Positions 40,706 through 57,321 of a stretch of 64,000 nucleotides of DNA are shown here, one piece after another (within the stretch, counting starts at the first letter, position 1; each line of letters starts with the position of its first letter). The stretch is from Paracoccus cavernae. GTDB lineage: Bacteria; Pseudomonadota; Alphaproteobacteria; Rhodobacterales; Rhodobacteraceae. Below the pieces are notes generated by a model. That model saw nothing but the letters and a program-made list of their open reading frames with translations, was not told where the DNA came from and made no database searches. The stretch spans positions 322,501-386,500 of the forward strand of contig JAUFRC010000001.1 of assembly GCA_030410095.1 (NCBI GenBank), in the 5' to 3' direction. The translations under genes and the position numbers were made by a program.

Positions 40706-40878
40706 GCCCATTCTCCGTCTTTTTACAACAAACGTCCGCATTTCCTGCCCGGAAGGGCCCGCGAACCTTGCGCAAACTATGTGGCGGAGCGGGGAGGGTC
40801 AATGGCATGCGTCCAAGAAAATGACCAATTGGTGCATATTCTTGAAATTATATTTCGGATGATGGCGATGGGGCGCAA

Positions 40879-41688
40879 CTATCCCTTCGCATGTGGTAGC
40901 GAGATCCGCGCCACTTGCTCGACAATCGGGTCGATCGACAAAGGATCAATGTCGTCGCCATGCGATTTGGGATCCCCGATCGGCTGCCAGACACCGCCTT
41001 TGTAGATTTCGAGGGCCCCGAAGCGTCCCTTGTAATCCATCTTGCGGCTGCCCGGTACCCAGTAACCAAGATAGACGAAGGGCAGGTTGGCACTGCGCGC
41101 CAGCTCGATATGGTCGAGAATGACATGGGTCCCGAGGCTGCGCCGCTCCTGCGCGGGGTCGTAGAAACTATAGACGAGGCTGAGCCCGTCATCGAGGATA
41201 TCGGTCAGGCAGACGCCCACGAGCTGCTGGCCTTGATCGCGATATTCCATCACGCGCGAGCGCACCGGCGTTTCCTCGATCATGGCGGCGAATTCGAAGA
41301 TATCCATATCCGCCATGCCGCCGTCGGCGTGACGGCTGTCGAGGTAAAGGCGGAAAAGGTCATGCTGCTCTTCGGTGGCCCAGGCGCTGGTTGCGAGCCG
41401 CACGAGATCGGCATTGCGCTTTTCGACACGGCGCTGCGAGCGCGAGGGCCGGAATTCCGAGACGCGGATCCGCGCGGACATGCAGGCGACGCAGCTTTCG
41501 CAACTCGGCCGGTAGAGCACATTCTGCGAGCGCCGGAATCCCTGCCGTGAAAGCGCATTGTTCAGCTCGACCGCGCCATCGCCGCTCAGCGCGGTAAAGA
41601 GCTTGCGTTCGGCCCGACCATGCAAATAGGGGCAGGGCTGCGGCGCGGTTACATAAAACTGCGGAGAATTGGGCCGGTTGTGCCGCAT
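40879..41688 (-). CDS. bpt: Aspartate/glutamate leucyltransferase (N-end rule)
   Basis: Intact protein of about 269 residues of the Bpt/ATE family that adds leucine to proteins with N-terminal Asp or Glu, marking them for ClpS-Clp[41 protein letters not shown] (conserved Cys cluster), [20 protein letters not shown] and [20 protein letters not shown] are typical. An ATG at 41688 is taken as start; a GTG one codon upstream is possible. Confidence 0.93.
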   Translation of the reverse strand: MRHNRPNSPQFYVTAPQPCPYLHGRAERKLFTALSGDGAVELNNALSRQGFRRSQNVLYRPSCESCVACMSARIRVSEFRPSRSQRRVEKRNADLVRLATSAWATEEQHDLFRLYLDSRHADGGMADMDIFEFAAMIEETPVRSRVMEYRDQGQQLVGVCLTDILDDGLSLVYSFYDPAQERRSLGTHVILDHIELARSANLPFVYLGYWVPGSRKMDYKGRFGALEIYKGGVWQPIGDPKSHGDDIDPLSIDPIVEQVARISLPHAKG

Positions 41689-41999
41689 CACGCGCTTGCC
41701 CCTTGTCTGATCCCGAGCATTGCCGAACTGTCTCCCGTCAGGGACAATATGGAAACGCCCGCGCCCTCCGGCAAGTTGTCCGGATCGACGTCATGGTGAA
41801 AAAATCGCAGGTCAGCTGTCATGGTTCGCGAAATCGGCGTCGGATCAACAAGAGCATTGTCACACAAAGCCTAACAAGAGATCAACCCGCGGCCAAGCGC
41901 AGGGCGCTTCCGTACCGTACTGCCAAAGGGGTATGGCGAAGGCGGTCGATCCGGCGCAAATCCGGTTGCAACCGACATGCTGCGCGCTAGGCTGACGGG
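41689..41999. other. 311-base divergent intergenic region
   Basis: Separates the divergent bpt and glnE genes and must hold their promoters. I see no RNA gene, hairpin or protein-like ORF in it. Confidence 0.5.
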
Positions 42000-44828
42000 A
42001 TGGATTTTGCCTCGCGTATCACCCGCTTTCCTCTGCCCAACGACGCGCAGCGCGCGACATCCGCGCTCGAGCATTTCACAGGTCTCGACGCCAAACTCGC
42101 GCGGCTGATCGCGGGAACCGCCGGATGCAGCCCCTATCTTGCGGGCCTTCTGCGCTCCGAGGCGGACTGGCTTGTGGCGGCGCTCGATGAGGGTGATGTC
42201 GTCGCGCGCGAGACTGCGGAATTCGAGGAACTGGGCCCCGAGGCGCTTGGTCCTGCCTTGCGGCGCGCCAAAAGGAGGATCGCGCTTTGGACGGCTCTGG
42301 CCGATCTCGGAGGCGTTTGGCAGTTGTCCGAGGTGACGCAAGCGCTGAGCGATTTCGCCGATCGCGCGACCGATCTCGCCCTGCGCGTCCATATCCGCTC
42401 CGAGATTGCCCGCAAGAAGCTTCCCGAGACCGCTTCGGATGCAGGCGGGATCATCGCGCTTGCCATGGGGAAAATGGGCGCGGGCGAGCTGAACTACAGC
42501 TCCGACATCGATCTGATCATTCTGTTCGACGAAACCGCCTATGCCCCCGAGGACCAGCAGGAGGCGCGCGCCGCCTGATCCGCGCGACGCGCAAGGCGGT
42601 GGCGACGCTTTCCGACAACACCGATCAGGGCTATGTTTTCCGCACCGATCTGCGGCTGCGCCCCGATGCTTCGGTGACGCCGGTCTGTATCTCGACCGCT
42701 GCCGCCCTGCGCTATTACGAGGCCGAGGGGCGCACATGGGAGCGCGCGGCCTATATCAAGGCGCGCCCCTGCGCGGGCAATCTCGCGGCCGGCGAGCGTT
42801 TTCTGGCCGAAATGCGGCCCTTCATCTGGCGGCGGCACCTCGATTTCGCGACGGTGCAGGACACGCAGGACATGCGGCTCCGGATCCGCGAGCACAAGGG
42901 GCTTCAGGGGCCGATGGTGCTCGCCGGCCACAACATGAAGCTTGGTCGTGGGGGCATCCGCGAGATCGAGTTTTTCACGCAAACCCGCCAGCTGATCTCG
43001 GGAGGGCGTGATCCCGATCTGCGCGCGCGCGGCACGGTCGAAGGGCTGGCGCGGCTCGCCGAAAAGGGCTGGATCAACCCCGATGAAGCGCAGGAGCTGA
43101 CCGCGCTTTACCGCGCCCATCGCGAGGTCGAGCACCGCATCCAGATGGTCAATGACGCGCAGACCCACAGCCTGCCCGTGACCGACGAGGGCATCGACAA
43201 TATCGCGCGCATGATGGGCGCCCCTGATACCGAGGAATGGTCGCAGGCTCTTTTGGAACGCCTCGATCGCGTCGAGACCCTGACCAACGACTTTTTCGTG
43301 CCCGCCGAGACCACCACGCGTCCCGAGCTTACGCCAGAGGCCGAGGCGATCATCGACCGCTGGCGCCGCTATCCGGCGCTGCGCTCGCATCGCGCGCTCC
43401 AGATCTTCCAGCGCATCGAGGCCGATTTTCTGACGCGAATGCAGCGCGCGGCCGATCCCGCCGAGGCTTTGGTCCGTTTCGACGCCTTTCTCGCGGGGCT
43501 GCCTGCCGGTGTGCAGCTCTTCTCGCTCTTCGAGGCCAATCCGCAATTGATCGAGCTGCTCGTGGATATCGTGGGGACCGCTCCGGTTCTTGCGCGCTAT
43601 CTCGCACGGCACCCAGAGGTTTTGGATGCGGTGCTCGGCGGCAGTTTCTTTGCGCCATGGCCGGGGATGGAGGGGCTGCAACACAGCCTTTCCCAAGCCT
43701 TGAACGCGGCATTTTCCGCGCCCGATGGCGGCTATGAGCGCGGCCTCGATGCGGCGCGCCGATGGGCGCATGAGTGGCAGTTCCGCGTCGGCGTCCACCA
43801 TCTGCGCGCGCTGATCGGTGCCGAAGAGGCCGGCGCGCATTACGCCGATATCGCCGCCGTCGCGATTGCCGAGCTTTTTCCCTTCGTCGCGCGCGAGTTC
43901 GCCCGCAAACATGGCGAGGCGCCGGGCAGGGGGCGGTAGTGCTCGGAATGGGATCGATCGGAGCGCATCGGCTGAATGCGAGCTCCGACCTCGATCTCAT
44001 TGTCATTTACGACAGCGGCGAGGTCGAAAGTTCCGACGGGCCCCGACCCTTGGCGGCGCGTCCCTATTATGCGCGGCTGACGCAGGCGATGATCACGGCG
44101 ATATCGGCCCTGACTTCTGCCGGTAGGCTCTATGAGGTTGATATGCGGTTGCGGCCTTCGGGCAGGCAGGGTCCGGTCGCGACTTCGGTGCAATCCTTCG
44201 AAAATTACCAGCTGACCGAGGCCTGGACCTGGGAGCATCTTGCTTTGACGCGGGCGCAGGTTCTTGCGCATTGCGGCGGCGACGGGATCGCGCTTGGCGA
44301 TCAGGTCGAGGCCTTGCGGGTGGGCGTATTCGGCCAATGCGGCATGCGCGGGCAGGTCCGGAGCGATCTGGCCGATATGCGCCAGCGCATCTTTGCTGCC
44401 AAACCCGCCGATTCGCCTTGGGAAGTGAAGGTCGGGCCGGGACGGTTGCAGGATATCGAACTTCTGGCGCAATCCTTTGCCTTGCGGGCTGCCGCTCCGG
44501 CACGGGGGACGATCGCGCAATTGCGGGCCGGACAGCGCGCGGGCCTGATCGGGCGCGACGAGGTGGCAGCCCTCGGTTCGGCCTATCGTTTCTTCTGGAC
44601 GGTACGCTGCACGGGCAAGCTTTTGAGCGAAGGCCGCTTTGATCCTGCGACCATCGGCTATGGCGGGCGCGACTTTTGCTGCGCGAGACGGGCGCGGACG
44701 ATCTGGAGGCGCTTGGCGCAAGGATCGAGGATAGCGCGCGCAGTACGGCACAGATCATCGACCGCTTGTTGCAGGCTGCGGCGGCTCCGGAGGAGGGCCC
44801 TCCTCGGGGTGAGGCCGCGGCCCTCTGA
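42000..44828 (+). CDS. glnE: Bifunctional glutamine synthetase adenylyltransferase/deadenylase
   Basis: Large enzyme that adds and removes AMP on glutamine synthetase under PII control. Two nucleotidyltransferase domains are visible, each with its metal motif: AMGKMGAGELNYSSDIDLII in the first half (deadenylase) and GMGSIGAHRLNASSDLDLIV in the second (adenylylase); NMKLGRGGIREIEFFTQ and VDMRLRPSGRQGPVATS support this. Breaks near 42569, in GGG at 43924-43926 and TTTT at 44674-44677 are each repaired by one base, giving about 943 residues. It ends 2 bases before the convergent glycosyltransferase gene. Confidence 0.95.
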
Positions 44829-44830
44829 CA

Positions 44831-47008
44831 TCAGCCGATTTTTCCCAGCAGGGTGACGGGTGCCGCGTGATCGCCGCGGCCCGTGGGCAAGGCTGCCGCG
44901 CGGCCTGAAATGGCTGATACCTTGTGCAGCGCAATGATGGCCGAAGGGGCGGATTGCAGGGCTCTGGTGATCTCGGCCTCGGTTTCGTCGGGCGTATGGT
45001 CAAAGAGACCGTGGCTTGTCTTGTCCCAGTAGAAGGGACGGGTGACGACCTCGTAAATCGCCTTCCACGCCGCAAGGCAGCCGAGCGGGAAATAAAGGTT
45101 CAACGTCGGCACCCAGGGCATCAGATGGCGATGTTCCCTGTCGCGGACCGCCCAGAGACCTGCCGTGAGGTTGACGGCCTCGGTCAGGATCAAAAGCGCC
45201 GTGAGGGCGGGCAGGGCGTAGCCGCCCCAAAGCCCCGAGACGGCGGGTTGCAGCGGATGGGGAGACCGAAGGTCAGAAGCCAGAAGCTCCAGAGGATCGG
45301 CGCGAGCAGATATTGCGAGATCGTCCCGAGAAACTGCGCTTGAAAGCCGATGAACCGACGTGGGCCCAATTCGCGCCAGAGCCTCAGCGGATGGCGCATA
45401 TGGACGCCCCAGGTCATCGCATAGCCCTTGAGCCAACGCGAGCGTTGGCGCACCCAGGGCAGGGCACGGCAATTGGCCTCTTCATAGGTGACGGTGTCGA
45501 GCATTTCTGTCTTCCAGCCGCGCCGCGCCAGACGCACGCCGAGATCGGCATCCTCGGTCACGTTGAACGCATCCCAGCAGCCGACTTTCTCGAGGATCTC
45601 GCGGCGGATGAAGAGCGTCGTACCGCCGAGCGGGACCACCAGACCAAGCCGCGCCACGCCGCGCAGATTGGCGCGAAACCACGAGGCATATTCGATGGTG
45701 AAACAGCGCGAGAGCCAGTTGGTCCTGGGGTTGTAGTAATCGAGGATGCCTTGAAGGCAGGCGACGTCGGGGGGCGCGAAGTGGAAGCGGCGGGCGACCT
45801 TGTGGAGCTGGTCGGGCTCGGGCCGGTCCTCGGCGTCCCAGATGCCGATGATCGGGCCACGGCAGAAGTTCAGCGCGTAATTCAGCGCACGTGGTTTGGT
45901 CTTGATCGGACCGTCGGGCACTTTGATGACGCGGATCCAGTGGGGCAGGACCGTACCGGCCAGAGCGTCGCAGGTCACGAGGTCGCTGGCCTCGACCACC
46001 AAAAGCACGTCGGTCAGCTCGCGCGGATAGGTCAGCCGCGAGAGGCGCGCGATGAGGCGCTCGGCGATATCGGCCTCGGCAAAGAGCGGCACCATCACCG
46101 AGATGACCGGAAGCTTCCCCTGCATTTGTGCCTGTTCGGGCAGGGCGTCGGCACTCGCCTGACCGGCTGCAAGGCGCCTCGCGCGGCTTTCCTCGCGCAG
46201 GATGGTGGCGAAAAGGCCAGCACCTTGACGGTCATGGTCGCGAGCAAGGTCAGCAGCGCCCAGGCCGTTACTATGGAGATGACGAGGACCGGCGCGAGGA
46301 TCAGGCCGAGCGCCAGCCCTGCAAGCGCCACGGCCGCGATCCGCGCGGTGCGGCCCTCGTTGCGGTTTCGGCAACTGTCGTCGATGGGCACGCGGGTTTC
46401 GGCCCGCCGGATCAGCGCGGTTTTCCGGCTGCCGAGGATCGCGTCCCGCATTGCGGTTTCCGAACATAAAAGCATGCGCAATTCGCCGAAATCGGCGGGC
46501 AGATGCCGGCTCGTATCGCCAAAAGCCTCGGGGCGGGAGGTCACGACATAGGTCACGCCGCCGATCCGGCGCCAGGGCACCAGACCTGCAGACAGGCAGA
46601 AATCGGCGCCAGCCTGATCGAGCAGGCGCGGATCGGGCGGCATGGCGACCGGATCGATCATGCTGGTGCGCCATTGCCGCGAGAGGGCGCGTGTCAGCGC
46701 AGCCTCGGTGACCCAGCCATGCGCCAGAAGGATCTCTCCCAAGGGGCGTCCTGCCTTTGCCGCATCACCACGGCCTTGAGCAGGTTTTGCGAGCTCACGG
46801 CCTCGTCCTCGAGCAGGATCTGGCCGAGATGGCGCGGATCGCGGTTCTGGACGAGCCGGTCCGGTGGCGGCGGCGGGATCGGGGAGGAGCCCTTGGCCGG
46901 AAGATCCGCCATCACGGCGGCAGGGACATCCGCGCGATCGGGACGGATCGGGACGGTGCGGCCGAGGGGCGTTAGCGCGGAATTGGCGAGAGAGGAGCTG
47001 GCGGGCAT
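44831..47008 (-). CDS. Membrane glycosyltransferase family 2 with N-terminal GspE-N-like domain
   Basis: After a Pro-rich start (SSPIPPPPPDRL) come two copies of a GspE/PilB N-terminal-type motif (LGQILLEDEAVSSQNLLKAV and LGEILLAHGWVTEAALTRAL), a pair of membrane helices, and a processive GT2 domain: ISVMVPLFAEADIAERLIAR, DxD in IIGIWDAEDRPEPDQLHKVA, TED in VTEDADLG, and the QxxRW motif in QRSRWLKGY, followed by further membrane helices. Breaks near 46744, 46213 and 45264 are each repaired by one base; about 726 residues. A beta-glycan synthase acting in the inner membrane is inferred; product unknown. Confidence 0.82.
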
Positions 47009-47117
47009 GGGCGCTTCCCGTTGAGGATCTGCGCTCTCTTTGCCACGCGAAGCGTTAAGGACGGGTTAATCCCGTCCCCAACCAGGTCACAGGGCCACGA
47101 AAGACGTGGCGGCCGCT

Positions 47118-48261
47118 TTAGCGGCGCTCGCGCATCGCTTTGGCGAAACGCGTGAAGAGATAGGCGCTGTCTTGCGGGCCCGGGCTCGCCTCGGGGTGGT
47201 GCTGGACCGAGAAAACCGCCTTGTCGAGCACGCGCAGACCGCAGTTGGAGCCGTCGAAGAGGCTGACATGGGTCTCGATTACGCCTTCGGGCAGGGTTTG
47301 GGCATCAACCGCGAAACCGTGGTTCATCGAGGTGATCTCGACCTTGCCGGTCTCGACGTTGCGCACGGGGTGATTCGCGCCGTGATGGCCGTGGCTCATC
47401 TTGACGGTCTTCGCGCCCAAGGCGAGCGCCAGCATCTGATGGCCGAGGCAGATGCCGAAGATCGGCAGATCCTTGGCCAGCAGCTCCTGAATCATCGGCA
47501 CGGCATATTCGCCGGTCGCAGCCGGATCCCCGGACCGTTCGAGAGGAAAATCCCCTCGGGGTTGTGGGCGAGCACTTCAGCCGCGGTTGCGGTTGCGGGC
47601 AGAACGGTGATTTCCGCGCCGCTGGCCGCGAGCGAGCGCAGGATGTTGCGTTTCGCGCCATAGTCGATCGCGACAACGCGGAAGGGCTTGGGGTTCGACT
47701 GTTTGGTGAACTCGCCCGGCCATTGCCAGAGGCTCTCGTCCCAGGTGTAACTTTGGGTCGTGCTGACCTCTTTGGCGAGGTCGAGGCCGACGAGGCCTTT
47801 CCATTCACGCGCCTTCGCGACCATGGCGGCAATGTCGAAATTGCCCTCGGGATCATGGGCGAGCACGACATGGGGCGAGCCTTGCTGGCGGATAGCGCGG
47901 GTCAGGCGACGGGTGTCGATGCCGCCGATGCCGATGCGGCCGCGCTTTTCCATCCATTCGACGAGATCGGCGGTCGCGCGCCAGTTCGACGGTTCGGTCG
48001 GGTCCCATTTCACCACGATGCCCGGCGAGACGGGATCGGCGGCTTCTTCGTCTTGCGGGGTGACGCCGGTATTGCCGATATGGGGAAAGTGAAGGTCACG
48101 ACCTGACTTGCGTAGGACGGGTCGGTCATGATCTCCTGGTAGCCGGTCATGGCGGTGTTGAAGACGAGCTCGGCCACCGTTTCCCCGGTTGCGCCAAAGC
48201 CTCGCCCGTGGAAGACCGTTCCGTCAGCGAGTGCAAGACATGCGGTCGGTTTCTGTGCCAT
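47118..48261 (-). CDS. carA: Carbamoyl-phosphate synthase small subunit (glutaminase)
   Basis: Releases ammonia from glutamine for the CarB subunit in arginine and pyrimidine synthesis. N-terminal [34 protein letters not shown] and [12 protein letters not shown]; class I glutaminase triad Cys in [18 protein letters not shown], His and Glu in [12 protein letters not shown]. Breaks in GGGG at 48082-48085 and CCCC at 47528-47531 are repaired by one base each ([31 protein letters not shown]), giving about 381 residues. Divergent from the yqeY-like gene. Confidence 0.96.
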
Positions 48262-48415
48262 CTTCATTTCTCCGGATAAATCGACCGACAACTAAGATTA
48301 CATGGCCAAAGCGTCAAGGCCGGAACTATGCGAGTTTTCGCATGTTTTGCGGGTGGGTTGACCTCGGCGTCCGCCGGGGGCACACAACGGGGCTGTTCAG
48401 CAACAAGAGGATAAG

Positions 48416-48880
48416 ATGGAACTTCGCGAACGCATTCAGGCGGATACGACCGAGGCCATGAAAAGCAAGGATGCACCGCGGGTCTCGACCCTGCGTCTGA
48501 TCTCTGCTGCGATCAAGGATCGGGAAATCGCGGCCCGTGGCGAGAATAGCGAACATCCCGGCCTGACCGATGCCGATTTGGTCGCGATCATGTCGAAAAT
48601 GGTCAAGCAGCGGCAGGAATCGGTGCGCGCCTATGAAGAGGGCGGGCGTCTGGAGCTTGCGGCCAAGGAAGAAGCCGAGATCAAGCTGATCCAGCAATAC
48701 CTTCCGCGCCAGCTCGACCAGGCCGAAGTCAAATCCGCAATTGACGGCGTTGTTGCGGATCTGGGCGCATCCTCGATTCGCGACATGGGCCGCGTCATGG
48801 CAGAGTTGCGCACACGTTATGCCGGACAGATGGATTTCGGCGCCGTCGGCCCGATCATCAAGGACCGGCTGATGGGCTGA
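48416..48880 (+). CDS. GatB/YqeY-domain protein
   Basis: Intact 154-residue helical protein of the YqeY family, related to the tail of GatB that contacts tRNA: RERIQADTTEAMKSKDAPRV, STLRLISAAIKDREIAARG, KQRQESVRAYEEGGRLELA and GRVMAELRTRYAGQMDFG. Precise role unknown; the carA/yqeY divergent arrangement is conserved in alphaproteobacteria. Confidence 0.93.
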   Translation: MELRERIQADTTEAMKSKDAPRVSTLRLISAAIKDREIAARGENSEHPGLTDADLVAIMSKMVKQRQESVRAYEEGGRLELAAKEEAEIKLIQQYLPRQLDQAEVKSAIDGVVADLGASSIRDMGRVMAELRTRYAGQMDFGAVGPIIKDRLMG

Positions 48881-48910
48881 GGCGAAAGCCCGGTTGCCGA
48901 GATCACGGGA

Positions 48911-48935
48911 AAGAGCGGCTTGGCCGCTCTTTTTA
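48911..48935 (+). terminator. Terminator after the YqeY gene
   Basis: AAGAGCGGC at 48911-48919 pairs with GCCGCTCTT at 48923-48931, loop TTG, followed by a T run. Confidence 0.88.
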
Positions 48936-48968
48936 TGCGCGGAAGGCGGGCGCGTCCGGCGTCACGCT

Positions 48969-49502
48969 TTAGCGGCTGCGGGCGAGGGCGCGGTCGATAT
49001 CCGCGCGCAGGGCCTCGCGCTCTTGCGGCGACAGGAAGCGGCCGATTTCGATTTCGCGCTGGCCGTCGGTCAGGGTGAGGTAATGCTCGACGGGCCCGTC
49101 CTCGCGCAGCTGGCTGCGCACCCAATAGGGATTGGTCCGCCACAAACGGTCCTGCTGACCCGGTTCCTGCCGCAGCACCGTCAGCACATCGGAGCTCAGA
49201 CGCAGGGTCTCGCGGGTGATGCGCGCATTGCGGGAATTGCGCTCGATCGCGATCCAGAGCGCCCAGATCACGACGAGGGCAAAAGGCAAAAGCCCCCACA
49301 TCACCCCCGATCCGACCATCGCCAGTAGCGGGATCATCAACCCGATCGCGCTTGTTGCGATTACCCAGACAAAACCCTTGGCGGGAAGCGAGCGGTGCGG
49401 CCAGAGATGCAGCTCCGCCACAAGCTCGTCGCCATGATTTTGCGCGGGCCTTTGTGCAGGACGCGCCTCGGGATCGGGGAATTTGGACCAGTGATAGGGC
49501 AT
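48969..49502 (-). CDS. DUF2244 integral membrane protein
   Basis: 177-residue protein (ATG at 49502) with HLWPHRSLPAKGFVWVIATS, two membrane helices (IGLMIPLLAMVGSGVMWGLL, FALVVIWALWIAIERNSR) and a soluble C terminus (RTNPYWVRSQLREDGPVEHY). This is the DUF2244 pattern, found next to cytochrome oxidase genes in this order. Function unknown. Same strand as ctaD but behind its terminator. Confidence 0.85.
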   Translation of the reverse strand: MPYHWSKFPDPEARPAQRPAQNHGDELVAELHLWPHRSLPAKGFVWVIATSAIGLMIPLLAMVGSGVMWGLLPFALVVIWALWIAIERNSRNARITRETLRLSSDVLTVLRQEPGQQDRLWRTNPYWVRSQLREDGPVEHYLTLTDGQREIEIGRFLSPQEREALRADIDRALARSR

Positions 49503-49640
49503 CTTCGTCTCGGGACGGCGGTCTTTTCGGCAGTCTTTCCGGCGGGCGGTAGGGGGATGGGCCGGCATCGGCCCTGTGCAGTTTACGCCCCTGACGGCGA
49601 TCCGCCAGAGCCGGGGTGCACCGCAGCGGGAACCGACAAA

Positions 49641-49669
49641 GAAAACGGCCCCGGATTGCTCCGGGGCCG
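49641..49669 (-). terminator. Terminator of ctaD
   Basis: Perfect 10-bp stem: CGGCCCCGGA at 49646-49655 with TCCGGGGCCG at 49660-49669, loop TTGC. On the minus strand it is followed by TTTTC. Confidence 0.9.
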
Positions 49670-49686
49670 CAAGGAATGCTCGGGGC

Positions 49687-51435
<1,749 letters not shown>

Positions 51436-51475
51436 AAAAACCGGACCGGCAATGGACCGGAGGTGTGATTGACGT

Positions 51476-51507
51476 GCCCCCGACCCGTTTTTCAAGGGGC
51501 CGGGGGC
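51476..51507 (-). terminator. Hairpin between cycA and ctaD
   Basis: GCCCCCG at 51476-51482 pairs with CGGGGGC at 51501-51507 and, past one mismatch, CCC with GGG. There is no T run on the minus strand, so it may slow or process rather than fully stop a cycA transcript, allowing partial read-through into ctaD. Confidence 0.5.
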
Positions 51508-51566
51508 GCAAATTGCTTCACGAATTGCGATCGGGGCCTTTGGGGCCTCCGATCGGCGCGGACAGC

Positions 51567-52054
51567 TTACTGGGCTGCCGGAGCTTCGGCGGGAGCTTCT
51601 GCCGGAGCTGCCTCGGCCGGAGCCGCCGCAGCCGCGTCGGGCGAATTCGCTGCGAGGAAGGCCACGACGTCGGCCTGATTCTTGTTCATCTTGAACGTCA
51701 TCTTGGTCTTGAGCGACGCGTCGCCGACTTTTTCTTCGACATATTTGTTCGGGTCGGTGATATAGGCCGCCAGATCTTCCTGGGTCCAGACTTCACCGGC
51801 TTCGCCGAGCTTCACCAGCGCGTCCGAGAACTTGTAACCCTCGGCGGTGCCGGCGGTGCGGCCGACGACGCCGTAAAGGTTCGGGCCGGTCTTGCCGCCT
51901 TTGACGACATCGGTTCCGTCGGGCGCCTGAACCATGTGGCAAGCCTTGCAACGTTTGAATTCGGATCGCCCTTGGCTGCATCGCCGGCGTCCTGCGCAAA
52001 GGCAGGAACAGCCAGCAGAGTTGCGGCGAGAGTGGCAAAGAGGCTGATCTTCAT
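51567..52054 (-). CDS. cycA: Cytochrome c-550-like periplasmic c-type cytochrome
   Basis: Signal peptide MKISLFATLAATLLAVPAFA, then the haem-binding CKACH, VQAPDGTDVVKGGKTGPNLY, the axial Met region in KTKMTFKMNKNQADVVAFLA and an Ala/Pro/Glu-rich C-terminal tail. All match the soluble cytochrome c-550 of Paracoccus, an electron donor to aa3 oxidase. The frame breaks near 51963; one added C gives GDPEFKRCKACHM and about 162 residues. It is directly upstream of ctaD. Confidence 0.95.
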
Positions 52055-52222
52055 CGCGTTATCCTTTTTGGCACAGAGATCCCGTTGAACCCTGTCAGGT
52101 GATTTTCGGGATGCTGCATTTGATCATTCGTTTTAGCAAGCTTTCATACATCAAATCATCCTGAATGGGGGCGGGTGCCCTGCCTCAGGCGGTAATGTTT
52201 CGTCCTGCTGATTGGGTTGGAC

Positions 52223-52875
52223 TTAAGGGTCCGGGAAACTGTCCGAAAACCGCGCCTTGAGCGCGGATCGAGGTCTCCCATCGTAACCGGCAGGCCTAGA
52301 TCCACAAGGCTGGTAACGCCATGTGCAGTTATGCCGCAGGGTACAATTCCGGAGTAATGGCTCAGGTCGGGCTCGACGTTGACGGCGAGGCCGTGGAAGC
52401 TGACCCATTTGCGCAGCTTGACGCCGATGGCCGCGATTTTGTCCTCGCGCATCGTGCCGTCCGCCAGCGGTGCCTTGTCGGGCCGCGCGATCCAGACGCC
52501 GACGCGCCCGTCGCGGATCTCGCCCTTCAGGCCGAATTCGGCAAGCGCGCCGATGACCCAGTTTTCGAGGGCCGTGACAAAAGCGCGCACGTCGCGTCCG
52601 CGCTTGTTGAGATCGAGCATCACATAGGCCACGCGCTGGCCGGGGCCGTGATAGGTATATTGTCCGCCCCGTCCGGTGACATGGACGGGGAAGCGGTCGG
52701 GATCGGTCAGATCCGGCGCCTGCGCGCTGGTTCCGGCGGTGTAAAGCGGCGGGTGTTCGACCAGCCAGATCAGCTCTTCGGCGGTGCCGGCCGAGATTGC
52801 GGCGACGCGCGCTTCCATGCGGGCCACGGCCGAGTCGTAATCGAGCAAGCCGGGTTCTGTAATCCATTCAACCAT
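52223..52875 (-). CDS. lipB: Lipoyl(octanoyl) transferase
   Basis: Transfers octanoyl from acyl carrier protein to lipoyl domains. [20 protein letters not shown], the signature [40 protein letters not shown] (catalytic Lys region) and [14 protein letters not shown] (catalytic Cys) are present. As written the frame runs to 52156, but one G lost near 52264 shifts the end: repair gives [13 protein letters not shown] and a TAA at 52223, about 217 residues, the usual size. Confidence 0.95.
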
Positions 52876-52987
52876 GAAGCCTCATACCGCCTCGGGCCGC
52901 GGGGCCGCAAGAGCGCGACGCGGCAAAGCGCGGCAAACCGGGGTGCGGGAAGGGGCGGCAGCCATGCGCGGCGTGCAAGGCTTTAAT

Positions 52988-53002
52988 ATGAGCATTTCTC
53001 AT
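52988..53002. promoter_or_regulatory. Inverted repeat in the lipB-metH promoter region
   Basis: ATGAG-CATTT-CTCAT, perfect 5-bp arms, immediately followed by the overlapping palindrome ATGATCAT (53001-53008). It lies 80 bases before metH and may be an operator for it. Confidence 0.4.
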
Positions 53003-53081
53003 GATCATTGTGCGGATGATGAATTTCCCTAAATGACACGACAGCGCTATAAGGCCCTTTGCATAAGCCCGGACGGATATC

Positions 53082-56815
<3,734 letters not shown>

Positions 56816-56902
56816 AAAGAAGATGAATTTTCTGTCGAAAACCTGTCGAATGCCTCTTTTCAATGCCGGCGGTAGCGGCTACATCACCCTCACTGACACG
56901 AT

Positions 56903-56989
56903 GCGGTCGTGGCGGAATTGGTAGACGCGCAGCGTTGAGGTCGCTGTTCCTTAACCGGAGTGAAAGTTCGAGTCTTTTCGACCGCACCA
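56903..56989 (+). tRNA. tRNA-Leu (GAG)
   Basis: 87 bases including an encoded CCA. Acceptor GCGGTCG pairs with CGACCGC (56979-56985); anticodon loop TTGAGGT between CAGCG and CGCTG gives anticodon GAG; a long variable arm and the TTCGAGT T-loop mark a class II leucine tRNA. Confidence 0.96.
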
Positions 56990-56999
56990 TTCAGAAACG

Positions 57000-57034
57000 C
57001 GCCCGGAGCTTGGTAACAAGCTCCGGGCGTTTTT
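57000..57034 (+). terminator. Terminator of tRNA-Leu
   Basis: CGCCCGGAGCTTG at 57000-57012 pairs with CAAGCTCCGGGCG at 57017-57029, loop GTAA, followed by TTTTTC. Confidence 0.95.
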
Positions 57035-57321
57035 CATTTCAGCTACCTGATTTCATTCGTGTTTCCCGCCGCAAAAGGGCGATGCGCCCCGCGCCGTTCC
57101 GGCCGGAGTGGCCGCGTCATCGGCAGGGCAATAATCTGCCTCGACGTTACGGGGCAGGCCCCAGCAAACGGCACGACACGGGCTCGTTTTCTCTGGACAG
57201 GCTGTTTTTGTACAATAAGTATGTGCTTATGCCGCCCGCGGGGCAGGCCCTCGGGCGGCGCAGTCGTTTTACGCCTCGTTTCAGCCTCGCTAGGGGCGGG
57301 CGTCACATTGGAGCGCATCGC

